Shown: positions 12,064 to 24,144 of the stretch, piece after piece
Numbering within the stretch: position 1 is the stretch's first letter
Layout of the letters: each line of letters begins with the position of its first letter
DNA from: Cichorium intybus
Taxonomy: Eukaryota; Streptophyta; Magnoliopsida; Asterales; Asteraceae
Length of the DNA stretch: 64,000 bases
Reading direction: 5' to 3'
NCBI GenBank assembly: GCA_023525715.1
Contig: CM042014.1
Span: 25,817,904-25,881,903 of the forward strand
Program-made: the position numbers and the translations under genes
The notes under the pieces: model-generated
Database searches by the model: none
Seen by the model: the letters and a program-made list of their open reading frames with translations, nothing else
What the model was told of the DNA's origin: nothing

Positions 12064-12804
12064 TGTTGGATTAGGTGTCTAAGCCATGACTAATAATTTG
12101 TATTTACCTAATTAATAGTAGCAAAGTCCATTTGGGTTGCCCTCATAGCTAGAGGTTTGGTAGAAAGTTCAGTAAAGAGAGAGATTGATTTATTATGTGA
12201 TTAATAAATCAATAGAAATAAAAGAAATAGTTTGTTAATATATTAAAGTGATAATATATTAATTAGAAACTATATTAATTGATTAATAATTAATCAGGAA
12301 TTAATTGGATTAATTTCTGTGGCATTAATTAGATTAATCAAGAGGACATGGGCTAAAGTTGTTCAAATTCAATAGTTGAATTGACACGCGCGGCGCGCCA
12401 TTGTATAAGTCGCGGCGCGCGTATGAATAATCCGGAAAATGGCTTAGAGATAGGGTTTATCTCTGTTTGAAAGTCAAACAAGGTTTATCTCTAAGGGTCA
12501 TTTGGTAGCCTATAAACAGGGACCCCTGGACCTCATAATCAAGTGCTATTCTCTTCTGTTCTCTCTGGAATTTTTGTGACATGTCCCTCAGGCTCCCTAG
12601 GTGTGATCTCATTTGAGGCAGGACACTTGTGCTGCTTAGCTTCAAGATTAAACTAAAGGTTAGTTTTTCTTATTTATTTCTTTAGTAATTTTTATTTGGC
12701 CTTTAGGAAATTAGTTACATGTTCAAAGTAAGAAAACATAGATCCTTTCTAGGTTGCATGTGAACTTAGGGTTTTAGTTCATAGATTTGCAGAAAACCTT
12801 TCAC
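12064..12804 (+). repeat. 3' LTR of the outer Copia element (741 bp)
   Basis: It starts TGTTGGATTAGG directly after the polypurine tract and ends CTTTCA. It is homologous to the inner LTRs at both ends and around 12121-12150, but diverged in the middle, where it has a GC-rich inverted motif around GGCGCGCC (about 12387-12421) that the inner LTR lacks. The matching 5' LTR is outside the window. Confidence 0.85.
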
Positions 12805-13795
12805 CAACGACATATTTGGAGTATTTTCTCATCATGTGAGAGAATCGATGGTGTTAGTACATGATGTTGCAAGTGATGAATTTTGGTATGGATATACCTT
12901 TGGGTATAAACAGTTCTGAGTTAGTTGATTTGAAGTTAACAAAGTTACATTTAGCTGATTATAAAATCGGTTTATCTTTCAAACATACTTTTCTCAATTA
13001 AAATGAGTCCATCCAAGAAGACATGGACCAACGTCTGCGGGTATAAAGATGTTTCTCGCAAACGTCTTCTAGGCAAAAAAAATTCACTTTTTTGTTTTTT
13101 TGTTTTGTTTTCTTTTTGTTTTGTTTTTGTTTTTTTTCTTTTATTTTGTTTTTTATAATTATTATATAAATATAAAAAATTAAAACTTGTAAAATAACAT
13201 TAATTAATAATTAATCAAAAACGGTATGCAATTATTATAAAAAACATATGTTAATGTTCGGAATATAGATTTGTGTTTTTCTACTTTCGTATGTTGAATA
13301 TAATTTACAAAATAATCGTTTTATGTTATTTCTTATGATGTATTGTTGTTATTGTTGTTGACATATTGATTCTTTAAGAAAAATGACCTATATTTAATAA
13401 TAATAAAATTCAACCAAAAAAATTTACAATGTTTTATTTAAATTTCAGTTTATTTTAACATTCTGCAGACTTTAAAAAACATATAATAATTCTTTAAAAA
13501 CAAAGAGCACCTTAGTATTGTTTCATTTCACACCTACTTCTATTTAGATACAATTTTTTATTATTTTGTGATTAGTTAATCTATTTAATTAAATATACAT
13601 AAAAATAAATATAATTTATTGAAATTCATGTCGCTAAAAATATTGTTTTTCAAAACTTAAAAAATGACATAAATACTAAAAATTAAAAACATTATCGTCA
13701 TATAATATTTATGGTTTTTTATTTAACTTTATTAGTATCAACTAACCTTATTAAAAATAATATATGACGTGTGCTTAAAAAGATGACAACTTACA
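12805..13795. other. AT-rich intergenic DNA without a gene
   Basis: No supported reading frame. It contains a T-rich TTTTG-type simple tract at about 13080-13155 and long AT-rich stretches up to the Harbinger-type element. Confidence 0.7.
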
Positions 13796-13798
13796 TAA

Positions 13799-15509
13799 GG
13801 CCTTCCGGTATGCCAGCCCGACGACCGCGAGCCCCGCGGTGAACACCGCCCCCCCCCCCCCCATGCGAGCCCGTCGCACACTGAACCCGCACGAGCTTGC
13901 AACGTCGTGCGACGTTTGAAATTGTGAACGTTGGCAACGGCTATATAGCCGTTAATATTAAAAAAAAAATTAAAAACTTTATATATAAACACATACACAT
14001 TCAACATTTTATACTCTCAAACTCTCCAAACATTCTCTAAAAAATATCCAATGGCTCCCAAACAAGCATTCCAACGAAAGTCAAAAACCGCGAAGAACAT
14101 TTTCCCGCAATCATTATCGGAACCCGCTTCGTACATTCCGCAAATGGAGCAAGCGTTTTTTTCTCAACCTCAATTCCAATGCCAATCGATGCCCCCTCAA
14201 TTCCAATACCCGCAATCGCCCTTCAACCCGTTTTTTGGGACACCTACCGGGGGACCTTCCGCGGCTTTTACGGAGCCACAACAACAACATATCGACACTT
14301 CCGATTCGAGTGACGATGCGGTGCCGGAGACACAACCGGAGTATTTAGAAGAATCGGAGCCCGAAGAAATCCCGCTTCAAAGAAAAAGCCGAAAGAAACC
14401 CACCGGTCCCGCTCCCGCTCAAGCGTGGACCGAAGATGAAGAGGTTATGTTAGCGCGTGCTTGGGTTGCCGTTTCCGAGGATTGCGAAGCCGGAAACGCT
14501 CAATCAAAAGCACATTTTTGGGAGACTATTCGCGTAGTTTTTCACAAAAATTTGGGACGTGAATTTTGTCGTTCCAAAGATACGTTGACGACTAAATTTC
14601 GAGTCGTTAACGGGTACGCGAATAAGTTTAATGGGTTGTTCGTTAACTTTATGGGGCAACTGGAATCGGGCGAGAGCGATCAAGACATCCTCAAAAAAGC
14701 TCTCGCGGTTTACCAACACGACAACAAGGGTAAACCGTTTCGCCATATGGCTTTTTGGGATGTGGTCCTCCAATACCCGAGGTGGAAGGGGGTCGGCACG
14801 GATCCGGCACCGACACATGGGTCAAAACGGTCAAAAACATCCGAGACGCAATACACGACGTCTTCGGATGCACATATCGGGGCCGACGTCAACGAAATTC
14901 CCGATGATTTTGAAAGACCGATGGGCCGAAATCGGGCGAAAGCGAAAAGAAAGGCCGCCGCGTCTTCGAGTTCGGTGAACGACGGCAAAATGGAAGACGT
15001 TAACGAAAAATTCGATCTACTTTTGTCGACCATTTCGGGTCACGTCAAATCCACCGAGGAAGAACGATTGGCGAGAAAAACATCCCGCGAAAACAAGGAC
15101 CGGGCGCTCGACATGCTAGTCTTGATGCAACCCACCGAGCATCTCACCGGGGCCGCTCTCGAGTTGGCGTTGAAGTTGAAAAACGACATCGTCAAAAAAT
15201 ACGGGATGTAGTTTTTTAGTTTTTTATTTTAGTTTATTGTCGTTTTTTATTTTTAGTTTAACGTAACTTGTCGTTTTTTATTTTTAGTTGTAATTTTTAA
15301 TTTATGTTTAATTTAGTTTAATTTTAATTTAGTTTATGAATTTAATTATTGTGTTTTAATTCTATTTTTAATTTCTTTTTTAAATTAAAAAGTGAGAGGT
15401 AGTGAGAGGTGAGCATTACCGGGGGTAAAGCGAGGAGAAAGAAATGCTGACCGGATGCTGAGGTGGCAGGCAAAAGGTGAGAGGAGGAGAGAGATGACAC
15501 CTGAAGGCC
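13799..15509 (+). mobile_element. PIF/Harbinger-type DNA transposon carrying only the MYB-like gene
   Basis: The element is 1711 bp. Terminal inverted repeats GGCCTTCCGGT (13799-13809) and ACCTGAAGGCC (15499-15509) match at 10 of 11 positions. TAA flanks both sides (13796-13798 and 15510-15512), the three-base target duplication typical of PIF/Harbinger. The single gene inside encodes the MYB/SANT-like accessory protein; the DDE transposase is absent. A run of 15 C occurs near 13848. The element cannot move alone but could be mobilised by a complete relative. Confidence 0.72.
14051..15211 (+). CDS. MYB/SANT-like (trihelix) protein of Harbinger transposon origin, 386 aa
   Basis: An intact single-exon gene. 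Residues 1-80 are rich in Gln, Pro and Phe, and 81-110 are acidic. A trihelix/SANT-like domain follows at about 125-245 with spaced tryptophans (W126, W138, W157, W236, W245), then a basic nuclear-targeting-like patch (KRSKTS, and MGRNRAKAKRKA near 291-302). The C-terminal helical, charged region resembles the NAM-associated C-terminal domain and ends KKYGM. In PIF/Harbinger elements the second gene encodes such a protein, which brings the transposase to the nucleus and transposon ends. The surrounding TIRs and TAA duplications support transposon origin. In plant databases such proteins are often mislabelled glutathione S-transferase T3-like. A related broken gene lies at 49287-52897. Confidence 0.85.
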   Translation: MAPKQAFQRKSKTAKNIFPQSLSEPASYIPQMEQAFFSQPQFQCQSMPPQFQYPQSPFNPFFGTPTGGPSAAFTEPQQQHIDTSDSSDDAVPETQPEYLEESEPEEIPLQRKSRKKPTGPAPAQAWTEDEEVMLARAWVAVSEDCEAGNAQSKAHFWETIRVVFHKNLGREFCRSKDTLTTKFRVVNGYANKFNGLFVNFMGQLESGESDQDILKKALAVYQHDNKGKPFRHMAFWDVVLQYPRWKGVGTDPAPTHGSKRSKTSETQYTTSSDAHIGADVNEIPDDFERPMGRNRAKAKRKAAASSSSVNDGKMEDVNEKFDLLLSTISGHVKSTEEERLARKTSRENKDRALDMLVLMQPTEHLTGAALELALKLKNDIVKKYGM

Positions 15510-15512
15510 TAA

Positions 15513-16247
15513 GGAGACTTTATATAACATTTAAAATAGATAAAAATAATTTAGTTAATATTAAAAAAATGTAAATATTAACCATTGGAGGATGTGAGAA
15601 AATATTTTTTTATTGAATAAAAGTTATTGAAAAACTAATATAACAAAAGTAATTAGTATTTGAAAGGTTAACAATCGAAGATGCATCAATGTTCGTCATT
15701 CCCTTCTATTTCTTCAGAACGTATGCATTAAAGAGTTGTATATTCTCGTTTAATCAGAACAAAATTACAACTATCTTTCTACGTTGATCCCTTTTCAAAC
15801 ACAATTTGCCTCCAAAAACATCAATTCTGAAGATAATAAAATGAGTGTAGATCTAAAAACGTAAGGGCGTCCACACATAACTCATCCGTCACATAAGGCT
15901 TAATTTCACTGAAATTTGTGGACCGGGGCATGTCAGCCTCTTAATTAACCACCATCCACCTGTCCCTAGCCTCATTCTCTCGATGTTTATGTGCTGAACG
16001 TATTTTGGGCATTTTAGTTGTACCATTAAAAAAATACACCAATTAACATTTCTAGCAAAAAAAAAGTACTAAGTTTATTAGTATCCATAGATTTGTAATG
16101 CAAGGTTTTATGTCCCCACCAGGCCACCACACTGACATGTTGTAAATTGTTGGATTTATATCCCATGCAAATCAAAATCTCTCTCTCCAGCTCAGATCTA
16201 CACGTTCAGAAATCTTTTTTCTTTCTTTCCACAAACAAAAACAATCA
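15513..16247 (+). promoter_or_regulatory. Upstream region of the PPT gene
   Basis: About 730 bp between the Harbinger element and the PPT start codon. AT-rich, no reading frame. It should hold the promoter and 5' leader. A CT/A-rich leader-like stretch (about 16170-16247) precedes the ATG. No single TATA box stands out. Confidence 0.45.
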
Positions 16248-18101
16248 ATGGAGAGCTATGCATTAACTCTTTCTAGCCCAAATACACTACCCAAAATCAT
16301 ACCACTTTGGCAGCAACGTTGTTCATCTTCTTCACCAATCCATTTATTATGCAGAAGCACAAGTTCAAACACATCAGGGTTGACTTTTGCCTCTTACTCC
16401 ACCCAGAATAAGTATTTGTTATTATTTCCAAAAAGAAATCGAAATGATTCCGCGGTGGTGGTAAGAGCTGCCGCCTCTGCTCCTGAAAGCTCCGGCGAGG
16501 CTGCAAATCCGGCAAAGTTTAGCCGGACTTTACAGCTGGCGGCCATGTTTGGAGTTTGGTATCTTTTGAACATCTACTTCAACATCTTCAACAAACAGGT
16601 TAGAAAACTGGACTTTTGACTTCAAATCTATAGTAAAAAAAAAAATGAAGTTTTAAATTTAGTGTGAATAAATTGTAGGTTCTGAAGGTTTTCCCATACC
16701 CAATGACGGTCACAACTTTTCAATTTGGGTGTGGGACTCTCATGATTTTGATTATGTGGGCCCTTAAGCTGCATCCAATACCCAAGATTTATAAATCACA
16801 GGTGCTTATCTTTTACATTGGTTCAATTAATGAATGTTTCCTATGTAGCTGATGTTATAAAAATATGGTTGATGTCAGATTGTACCTGTCCTAATGTTGG
16901 CAGTGGCACATACAATGGGGAATCTTTTGACTAATATAAGTTTGGGGAGAGTTGCGGTTTCTTTCACTCACACAATTAAAGCCATGGAGCCTTTTTTCAC
17001 TGTTCTCTTTTCTGCCCTTCTCCTTTCTGAGGTCAGTAATGGCAATCAAGTTTCACATTGGGTGATTTGTAATTCTTACTTATTTTTATTTATATATTAT
17101 ATATTCACAGAGACCAACATTATGGGTGGTTTCATCACTTGTACCTATTGTGGGTGGTGTGGCATTGGCATCCTTCACAGAAGCTTCATTTAACTGGTTT
17201 AAAACAATCTCTCAAGTACCCGATTTTATAAAAAAAATAACAATAATCCAAAATCAGAGTTGACCATCTCTTTTGGTCAAATACAGGATTGGTTTTGGCA
17301 GTGCGATGGCTTCCAATGTCACCAACCAATCGCGTAATGTACTTAGCAAAAAGTTTATGGTCAGGAAAGAGGTAAAATTACTCCTAAAAAGTATATTTGA
17401 TGGTAAATTTTTAAGTATATAATGAATGAAGAAGGTAACTACATGGACAGGAAGCTTTGGACAATATCAATCTGTTCTCGGTTATCACAATCATCTCTTT
17501 TATCCTGTTGATCCCTTTTGCATCCTTGTTAGAAGGCTTCAAGCTTACTCCAGATTACCTGCAGACTGCTGTGAGTTTACTTAAATTACCATATTTTAAT
17601 GAATCTTGAAAACAAGGAAATATTGTGACTTTATTCCTTAATTAGGCAAGTCAAGGAGTGAATGTAAGAGAGCTATGTGTGAGGTCTGTCCTAGCTGGTG
17701 TCTGCTTTCATAGTTACCAACAGGTAAATTCTACCACTTTTAGACACAAACTATGCTATTTACTACAAATTTATAAGAGTTTGTGATAATTACAAGTTTG
17801 TTGGAGTGACAGGTTTCGTATATGATACTACAAATGGTAAATCCAGTGACGCATGCAGTGGGTAACTGTGTGAAGCGAGTGGTGGTCATTGTGTCATCTG
17901 TTATCTTCTTTCAGACACCAGTATCTCCCATCAACTCCCTTGGTAAAATCAATTTTACTCTTAACAAAAACTTGTTACAAATTACAATTTTCCACTATAT
18001 TTATCTTTACCTTTATGGATTCAGGAACTGCTTTGGCACTTGCGGGAGTCTTTTTGTATTCAAGAGCAAAGCGGATAAAGCCAAAGTCAAAGACTGGCTG
18101 A
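16248..18101 (+). CDS. PPT: Plastid phosphoenolpyruvate/phosphate translocator, 400 aa, 9 exons
   Basis: This inner-envelope antiporter exchanges PEP for phosphate and feeds the shikimate pathway and plastid metabolism. Exons: 16248-16598, 16679-16801, 16879-17031, 17111-17196, 17287-17371, 17451-17570, 17646-17723, 17813-17942, 18025-18101. All introns are GT-AG and all phases agree. Residues 1 to about 85 are Ser-rich and poor in acids, fitting a plastid transit peptide. The rest is the TPT/EamA-like domain with hydrophobic helices. Family motifs: VFPYPMTVTTFQF (exon 2), FTHTIKAMEPFF with K192 (exon 3), ASNVTNQSRNVLSKKFMVRK (exon 5) and NCVKRVVVIVSS with K353-R354 (exon 8); the basic residues line the phosphate site in relatives. 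The tail KRIKPKSKTG is typical of PPT rather than triose- or glucose-phosphate translocators. It converges on the helicase gene, the two stop codons being about 315 bp apart. Confidence 0.95.
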
Positions 18102-18416
18102 CTTGTACTACAACCAAAATATGGATTTTGCCTTCGAAACAATAATTGTGCATATATTGATTCATATACATTCCACCTTCATTTCTCTTGTTTTTGATAA
18201 GATTGAAATAGTAATACCACCTTAGCATTGATTGCATATGATATATCCAACAACAAACACCTTACAAAAGTGCATACAAAGCAAGCTTCTCATACTTTAC
18301 ACATAACCCATCCATTAACAAAAACACAACAAACCTACGTTAGAGAAGCTCCCAAAATAGACACGTCTACCTCAGTCATAACTGATAACACTACCACAAA
18401 AATTATAACATCTCGC

Positions 18417-20752
18417 TTAATTTCCATCACCCTGTGGCTCTGAACTTGAAGAAAACTTAAAAACAGGTGGGGACCGGGCCCGCTCCATCATTGCCTGATG
18501 AAAACTTCGGACAGGTGGCGCATTATTAAACCTATCGGGACTACGACTACGGTCACGGGACACCCCCCACCCTGACCCACCACCATTGTTAGGTGGGCTT
18601 CTACTTCTTTCACGCTTCTCTCGACCACCAAACATGGTTTCATGAAAGCTCTTCCCTTGATAACCACCGCCACCTGTATCTCTGTCGGAAGAAAAGCTAC
18701 CTCTTCCACCATAGTTTGAATCATATCCACCTCCGCCACCACGGCCACCGAAGCTAGAACCGCCGCTGTCGGAGCTCCACCGCCTAGATCTGCCGCCGCC
18801 CATTCCACCGCCACGTGAGGCCATTTCACGAATTTGATCAGGGACACGTTGATTTGCACCTTCTAGAAGTTTCACAAGATCAGAAGCATGTTTTGCATCT
18901 TGATCACCAAAAAAAGTGTACGCCTCTCCAGTAGCACCCGCCCTGCCAGTTCTCCCAATCCGGTGTACATAATCCTCAACTCCAGTAGGAAAATCATAGT
19001 TCACCACCACCCTGTAATCAAACAAACACATAAACATCAAAAAGTAAACAAGAATTAAAAAAAATAATCAAAAAGTAACAAACCTGATATCTTTGATGTC
19101 CAGTCCACGGGCAGCAACATCGGTTGCCACAAGAACAGGACACTTTCCTGACCGAAACTGACTCAACACATGATCTCTCTCACCCTGATTTTTATCTCCA
19201 TGAATGGAAGCAGCACCAAACGGGCGGGTCAAATTACGCGCCAGCTGGTCACACATTCTTTTGGTCGAACAAAAAATAATTATTTTAGATCCCGGTTCTT
19301 GAGATCGCAGTATTTGCTCCAATCGTCTGTGTTTCTCATTGTAAGCCAGAACCTCAACATGCTGTGTGATTGACTTGTTGGCAACAAGTTCGTTAATGTT
19401 TCCAATGTTGACTTGAACCGGATTCACTAATAAATCGGCTGCGATCTTTCGGACCTCTTTAGGCCAGGTGGCGGTGTACATGAGAGTCTGACGACGGGTG
19501 GGGACCGCGTTGACTATTTTTCTTATTTGAGGTTCGAATCCCATGTCCAACATTCTGTCCGCTTCATCCAAGACCAAATAAGTTACATCACTGAGGCTGA
19601 CTTTTCTCATTTCAAGAATATCATTTAAACGACCAGGTGTCGCAACCACGATGTCCGTCCCATTCGCCAGATCTCTTAGTTGGGGACCTTTCGGTGCGCC
19701 TCCATATAAACACTTCAATTATAACTTATTAAGTAGAAAATATTCAACATTAAAATTTTAAAAACATTGAACTTACCGTGCAAGATATTTTCGATGATTT
19801 TCCAAATTTGATGGCCTCGTCTTGTATCTGTGTGGCTAATTCTCTTGTGGGTGAGAGAACTAAAACGGTTGGGCTTAATTGAGGATTCTTGCGGGTTTTT
19901 TTGAGATGAATGAATCCGGGGATTAAGTAACCGAGGGTCTTTCCGGAACCGGTTTTGGCAACTGCTACTATGTCACGGTTTTGAAGAGCAATTGGCCATG
20001 ATTGTGCTTGTATGGGAGTTGGGGCAGAGAATCCAGTTTTGAGTAAGTCTCTAAGTAACTCAGATGGAAAACCGGTGTCTTCAAATGATGTAAAAGGTGG
20101 GGGGACATGGTCTCCCTGAACATGTATGAAAAAGTGTCATCAATTGTACAGTTAATTTTAAGTTGAAGATTATGAGGTAGTTGATGCTTACAGATACAGT
20201 TATCTCATGCTTCTGGCGATAAGCATCTGGTGATAAAGATGAACAGGTTCCAATTGATGGGACATGAGCTCGAGCAGGAGGTCCTCCCTGTTCAGAAGCA
20301 GCTGTCTCTTTAGGGGTATCACAGGCATAGTCAGAGACGCCTTTTGTAGTCTAGCATAAAAGATAAGATTACAGTAAGTCTTATAAAGAGCAATAAGATG
20401 AAGTGTCTACAATAATATGAACACAAACCTCATGACCTTGTGTTTCTGAAGAAAAGTTTGATCCACCATTGCTGGTTCTTTCATGTGTAACATCGTCATC
20501 AGGAACAATATTGTCATCTTGGGAAGATGGTTGCACCTGAACGGGAGAACTCAGGGAAACTGAAGACTGGTTTTCAGGTGGTGGCGGATCCTTGGGTACT
20601 GAGGGCCTCTGATATTGGGTGACATTAGTTTCAGGATTCCAAAAGTAGAGATACCCTGTTTTACCATCAACTAGTCCTCTCCATGGTTTTGGAAGAGTTG
20701 GATCCTCTGGTGCATAGCGTGGACCAGCAGTTGTAGTTGCAGCAGCAGCCAT
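18417..20752 (-). CDS. WW-domain DEAD-box ATP-dependent RNA helicase (DRH1/RH14-RH40-RH46 type), 681 aa, 5 exons
   Basis: Exons in transcript order: 20429-20752, 20192-20350, 19777-20115, 19084-19712, 18417-19011. All introns are GT-AG with agreeing phases. The N-terminus holds a WW domain (about 20-50: W24, GYLYFWNPETNVTQY, P50; the second signature Trp is Tyr47), which binds proline-rich partners. The helicase core shows the Q motif (F172, PTPIQ 193-197), Walker A AKTGSGKT (214-221), PTRELA (250-255), DEAD (323-326), motif III as TAT instead of SAT (354-356), ATDVAARGLDI (470-480) and HRIGRTGR (500-507). The tail is rich in Gly, Arg and Ser (RGG/RS type) and likely binds RNA. Expected roles are RNA remodelling, splicing or ribosome biogenesis in the nucleus. 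The WW-plus-DEAD arrangement is specific to the plant DRH1 group; which paralogue it is cannot be told here. Confidence 0.95.
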
Positions 20753-21400
20753 ATCAGCAAATCAATCTCCAATGTAGTACACCAGTACGCCACACGAACT
20801 AAATACCTGGTAGGATGTTTAATTGATTACAAAAAAAAATACAGCAACCAAAAAGCCCCAATTTCAAGTTACTAAACTGATATTCAGCCATAAACATTAG
20901 CTAACACCATGATCGTGGTCTAAAATGTAATAGAACATTGATCATGCTTGTTTACAGCTAAATCACCGCCCTCATAGAGGAAAAAAAGTATCAACGGACG
21001 CAAGGAAGATAACCTTCCACACATGCAATATACAATGCGGAGGCGGTTCAAGCCGCAACAAAATCAACAATACTAAAATTCTTCCAAAAATCATTTCGCG
21101 TTAACTTCATAAAACATTTTCGCAATCATTTCAAACAAACATAATCTGAGCGAAAATGTTATAAGCCCTGACAATAGTGTCATGTCGCGATATAAACAGC
21201 CGCATTTAGCTTAGGGTTTTATTATCGTACCAAAACCTTGACGATAGATCTGGGACGCCACCAAAAACCCTAATTACAAAAGAACACGGAGCAAAATGTT
21301 ACCTGAAAGCGTGACGATTCAAATGCCTAAAGCAAAGATGGATGATTAGGTCAGAAAACAGAGACAAACGTTAGCCAAAAGGGAGAACCTCCTTTATTTC
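20753..21400 (-). promoter_or_regulatory. 5' leader with probable intron and promoter region of the helicase gene
   Basis: On the minus strand a good donor (TTTCAG followed by GTAACA) ends a leader exon at 21303. A pyrimidine-poor but plausible acceptor (CCTACCAG) precedes 20806. A leader intron of 20807-21302 would place transcription start near 21350-21420. This is inferred from splice signals only. Confidence 0.5.
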
Positions 21401-21419
21401 TCTAAACGGTCTTCCTCTC

Positions 21420-22803
21420 GGTGGTTATGGTGGTATACATGTCAAGAAGAGAGGAAAACCCGCTTCGCCGGAGAAGCGTATGAAAAAAAAGCGTCGAAGT
21501 GAGGCCAAGGTATTTATAACGGGAGGCGAGACGATTGTAGGAGGTCTGGAGAAGGTAAAGTTTGGCCCACGAGTTTTACAAAATATAGTTGGTGATGAAG
21601 GGAGTAAACATACTCGAATAAAATACATTTGATAAATTTATAAGAGTTGCATAGACAAATACGTAGGCCTGTAAATTGTGATACAAACACGGTGCAGATT
21701 TTAGGACGACTTAAAACCAACAATTTTATATTTGTTGGACAAAAAAAGTAAGTCCTCTCAAATTTTAAAAACAATCTGAAAATCTTAAATTAATATATTA
21801 AAATATAAAATATCAAGATACCGAGTATCTAAATTTGTAAACAAAATTGAAACCAGGCATATACGCTTTTAAGTTTTGAATTTTTCATCCTACTCCTCGT
21901 CTCTTTATTCCATTAAATTTAACCCTAAAACTTTGGCATTTCACATCAAACCTTAAATGTTAGCGTCACAATTATTCTCTTAACTTTTAAAGATAGAGTA
22001 AATTATAGTTTTGGTCCCTATGGTTTGCACGATTTTTCATTTTTAGTCCAAGTTTTGAATTTTCATAGTTTTGGTTCATGTGGTTGGCATTTTATTGCAT
22101 TGTTGGTCCATGGTCCATATAAAAAGATCAGTTTACCCTTTCTAATTTCTTTTTCTTTTTTCTTTTAATCTATTATTTATTTTATTAATTAAAAAAATCA
22201 CACCTAACCCCACCCTCACCCTACTACCCTAGTCTCTCTCTCTCTCTCTCTCTCTCTTGATCTCTCTTTCTCTCTCTGTCTATCTATCTATCTATTTCTC
22301 TCTCTCTGTCTCTCTCTCTCTCTCTCATGACTCATATCATCAAAGATATCCTTAACTACACCCGCATCAAACCCTCCAATTCTTTCTTGAAACTCCCTGA
22401 ACCCAACTTGATTCCCAACCTCAAAGACATCTTCAATTTTATGTTCCTAGCGCTCGTGTTCATATTATCAATTTACGAATCTCCTCAAGATATTCAGTGT
22501 AATTGTATAAAAGCACTTAAAGATCAATTCACGAATTCATGGGCAAGGGAAAACGTCTAAAAGATCGATGAGGTTAATGTTATTGAACACAAAAGGACAA
22601 TGGATGAGATTCATGAGTCTAGCGATCACGAAATGGTGTCATCGAGATAAGGAATGATAAAGCCATGACTTTTTAAACAAAAAAGGCAAGAGCGTGTTAT
22701 TCTATATAATTTTACTATATATTCTTTCTATCAAACTAAGGATATTATGGATCTGAATTTTTCTGTTTGACAGAGGATATTATATATTTTCTCTATCTAA
22801 CAA
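21420..22803. other. Intergenic DNA with CT microsatellite and repeat fragment
   Basis: No supported gene. At about 22007-22130 there is a sequence with repeated TTTTGGTCC-type words that looks like the end of a common plant repeat. A (TC)n/(TCTA)n microsatellite runs from about 22230 to 22327. The 77-codon frame after it (22327-22560) resembles nothing I recognise. Confidence 0.55.
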
Positions 22804-24000
22804 TGTAATGCCCCATATTTTAAATCACAAATTGTTACGATTCTATATCATAACCTTTGAAAATCCGGTCCCAAAACAAACATTTTTACAATCATTTAAA
22901 ATTTTAAAATGCTTTTAAATATGGGGGTTATAGTCAATATCATACATAATCATATGGAATCAATTTTACATATTTTCAAACTTGTTTACTGAAATTTTCA
23001 ATTATTTTGTTTACTACGGTCCACGTACCGCATAGTCAAACTCTCTGCAATAAATTTACATTGACCTCCTAAGTACCCCATCATCTAAAGCTCTGTATTT
23101 GAACTTGGAATACATGGCATTTAAAAAAATACATAAGACAAAACATCTTGTGAGCTACATGGGTTTTTAGACATGCAAAATATCTCTAAAATATTTATCA
23201 ATTTATGTTATTATAACAAGTTTTATGTTGGACTTTATGCATGCAATGCATTAGCACAATCAAATAATAGCTTTCGAGTAGCCTCGAATCATAGTGCCTC
23301 CGTTTGTAAACCAATTATGGCTTTCAGGTTGCTTCGTACAACTTACAGCCACTATTTGTCTATTTTTTCCGGGAAGAACCAAATCAGCATGGAGGCTAGC
23401 TTAGACCACTACATTGTGAATGGGGATACCACCCAGAAGCACCTCTCGTTACGTTTAAGGGACTCTTTTGTCTAGACCCTTACTACTAGACTCTTATGCA
23501 AATGCATTCCGTGTATACATTATTACTGCTTTTCTTTTATACATGACAATCACACACAACGTGCCATGACATGCTTTACGTCTTATTCGGTCGTAAACTT
23601 ATTTTTATTTGTTGACTTTTGCTTACTGAAATAATCGTTTTGTTCATTTTACACACACGTATCTTCCTCATATGAGCTCATGTCAATCTGGTTTTTTCCT
23701 ATTGTTTTATCCTTCGTTTTAACTTCATCTTAGGTTGAAGTATGATCTTAATTGGTTAAGTATTTCTAATGATATTCAGCTTGAAACAGGGCATTTAGGA
23801 ATTTATTTCCCATACTTGGCCATTTTATGCCAAGTCTTGTAGTATTCTTCCCACAACTTTGGGAATCCATATCTCACTTATACAAGCTTAGTTCTGGTTG
23901 ATTTTTTGGTCTATTCTCTACATCCCATATGTATACTATAACTTCTGAATCACAATAATACTATATGAACAATATTTTACATATAGCAAGGTAAGGTAAG
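22804..24000 (-). mobile_element. Probable gypsy-type LTR fragment
   Basis: It starts TGTAATGCCCC at 22804, like the minus-strand reading of the ends of the gypsy LTRs at 49988-52445 and 54796-57399 (TGTAACACCC). The following AT-rich text, with words such as TTTTAAATATGG, has the same character. The other end and a target duplication were not found, so extent and status are uncertain. Confidence 0.4.
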
Positions 24001-24038
24001 ATGCAGTGGGTGCGGATTACTTTTAATTTTTTTCAAAA

Positions 24039-24123
24039 ATTGTTTCACTTTTTAATTTTTAAAAGGCTTTTGATAAATTAAATTGTTTCACTTTTTAATT
24101 TTTAAAAGGCTTTTGATAAATTA
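24039..24123. repeat. 43-bp tandem duplication
   Basis: Two perfect copies of a 43-bp unit (ATTGTTTCACTTTTTAATTT onward) lie head to tail at about 24039-24081 and 24082-24123, just downstream of the kinase gene. A poly-T tract of roughly 24 bases follows near 24247. Confidence 0.85.
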
Positions 24124-24144
24124 ATGAGTTTTTATTCACATCCC

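Noticed and set aside
14114..15033. Several antisense and shifted frames of 60-115 codons
   Set aside because: They overlap the intact 386-codon MYB-like gene, whose motifs and length make it the real frame.
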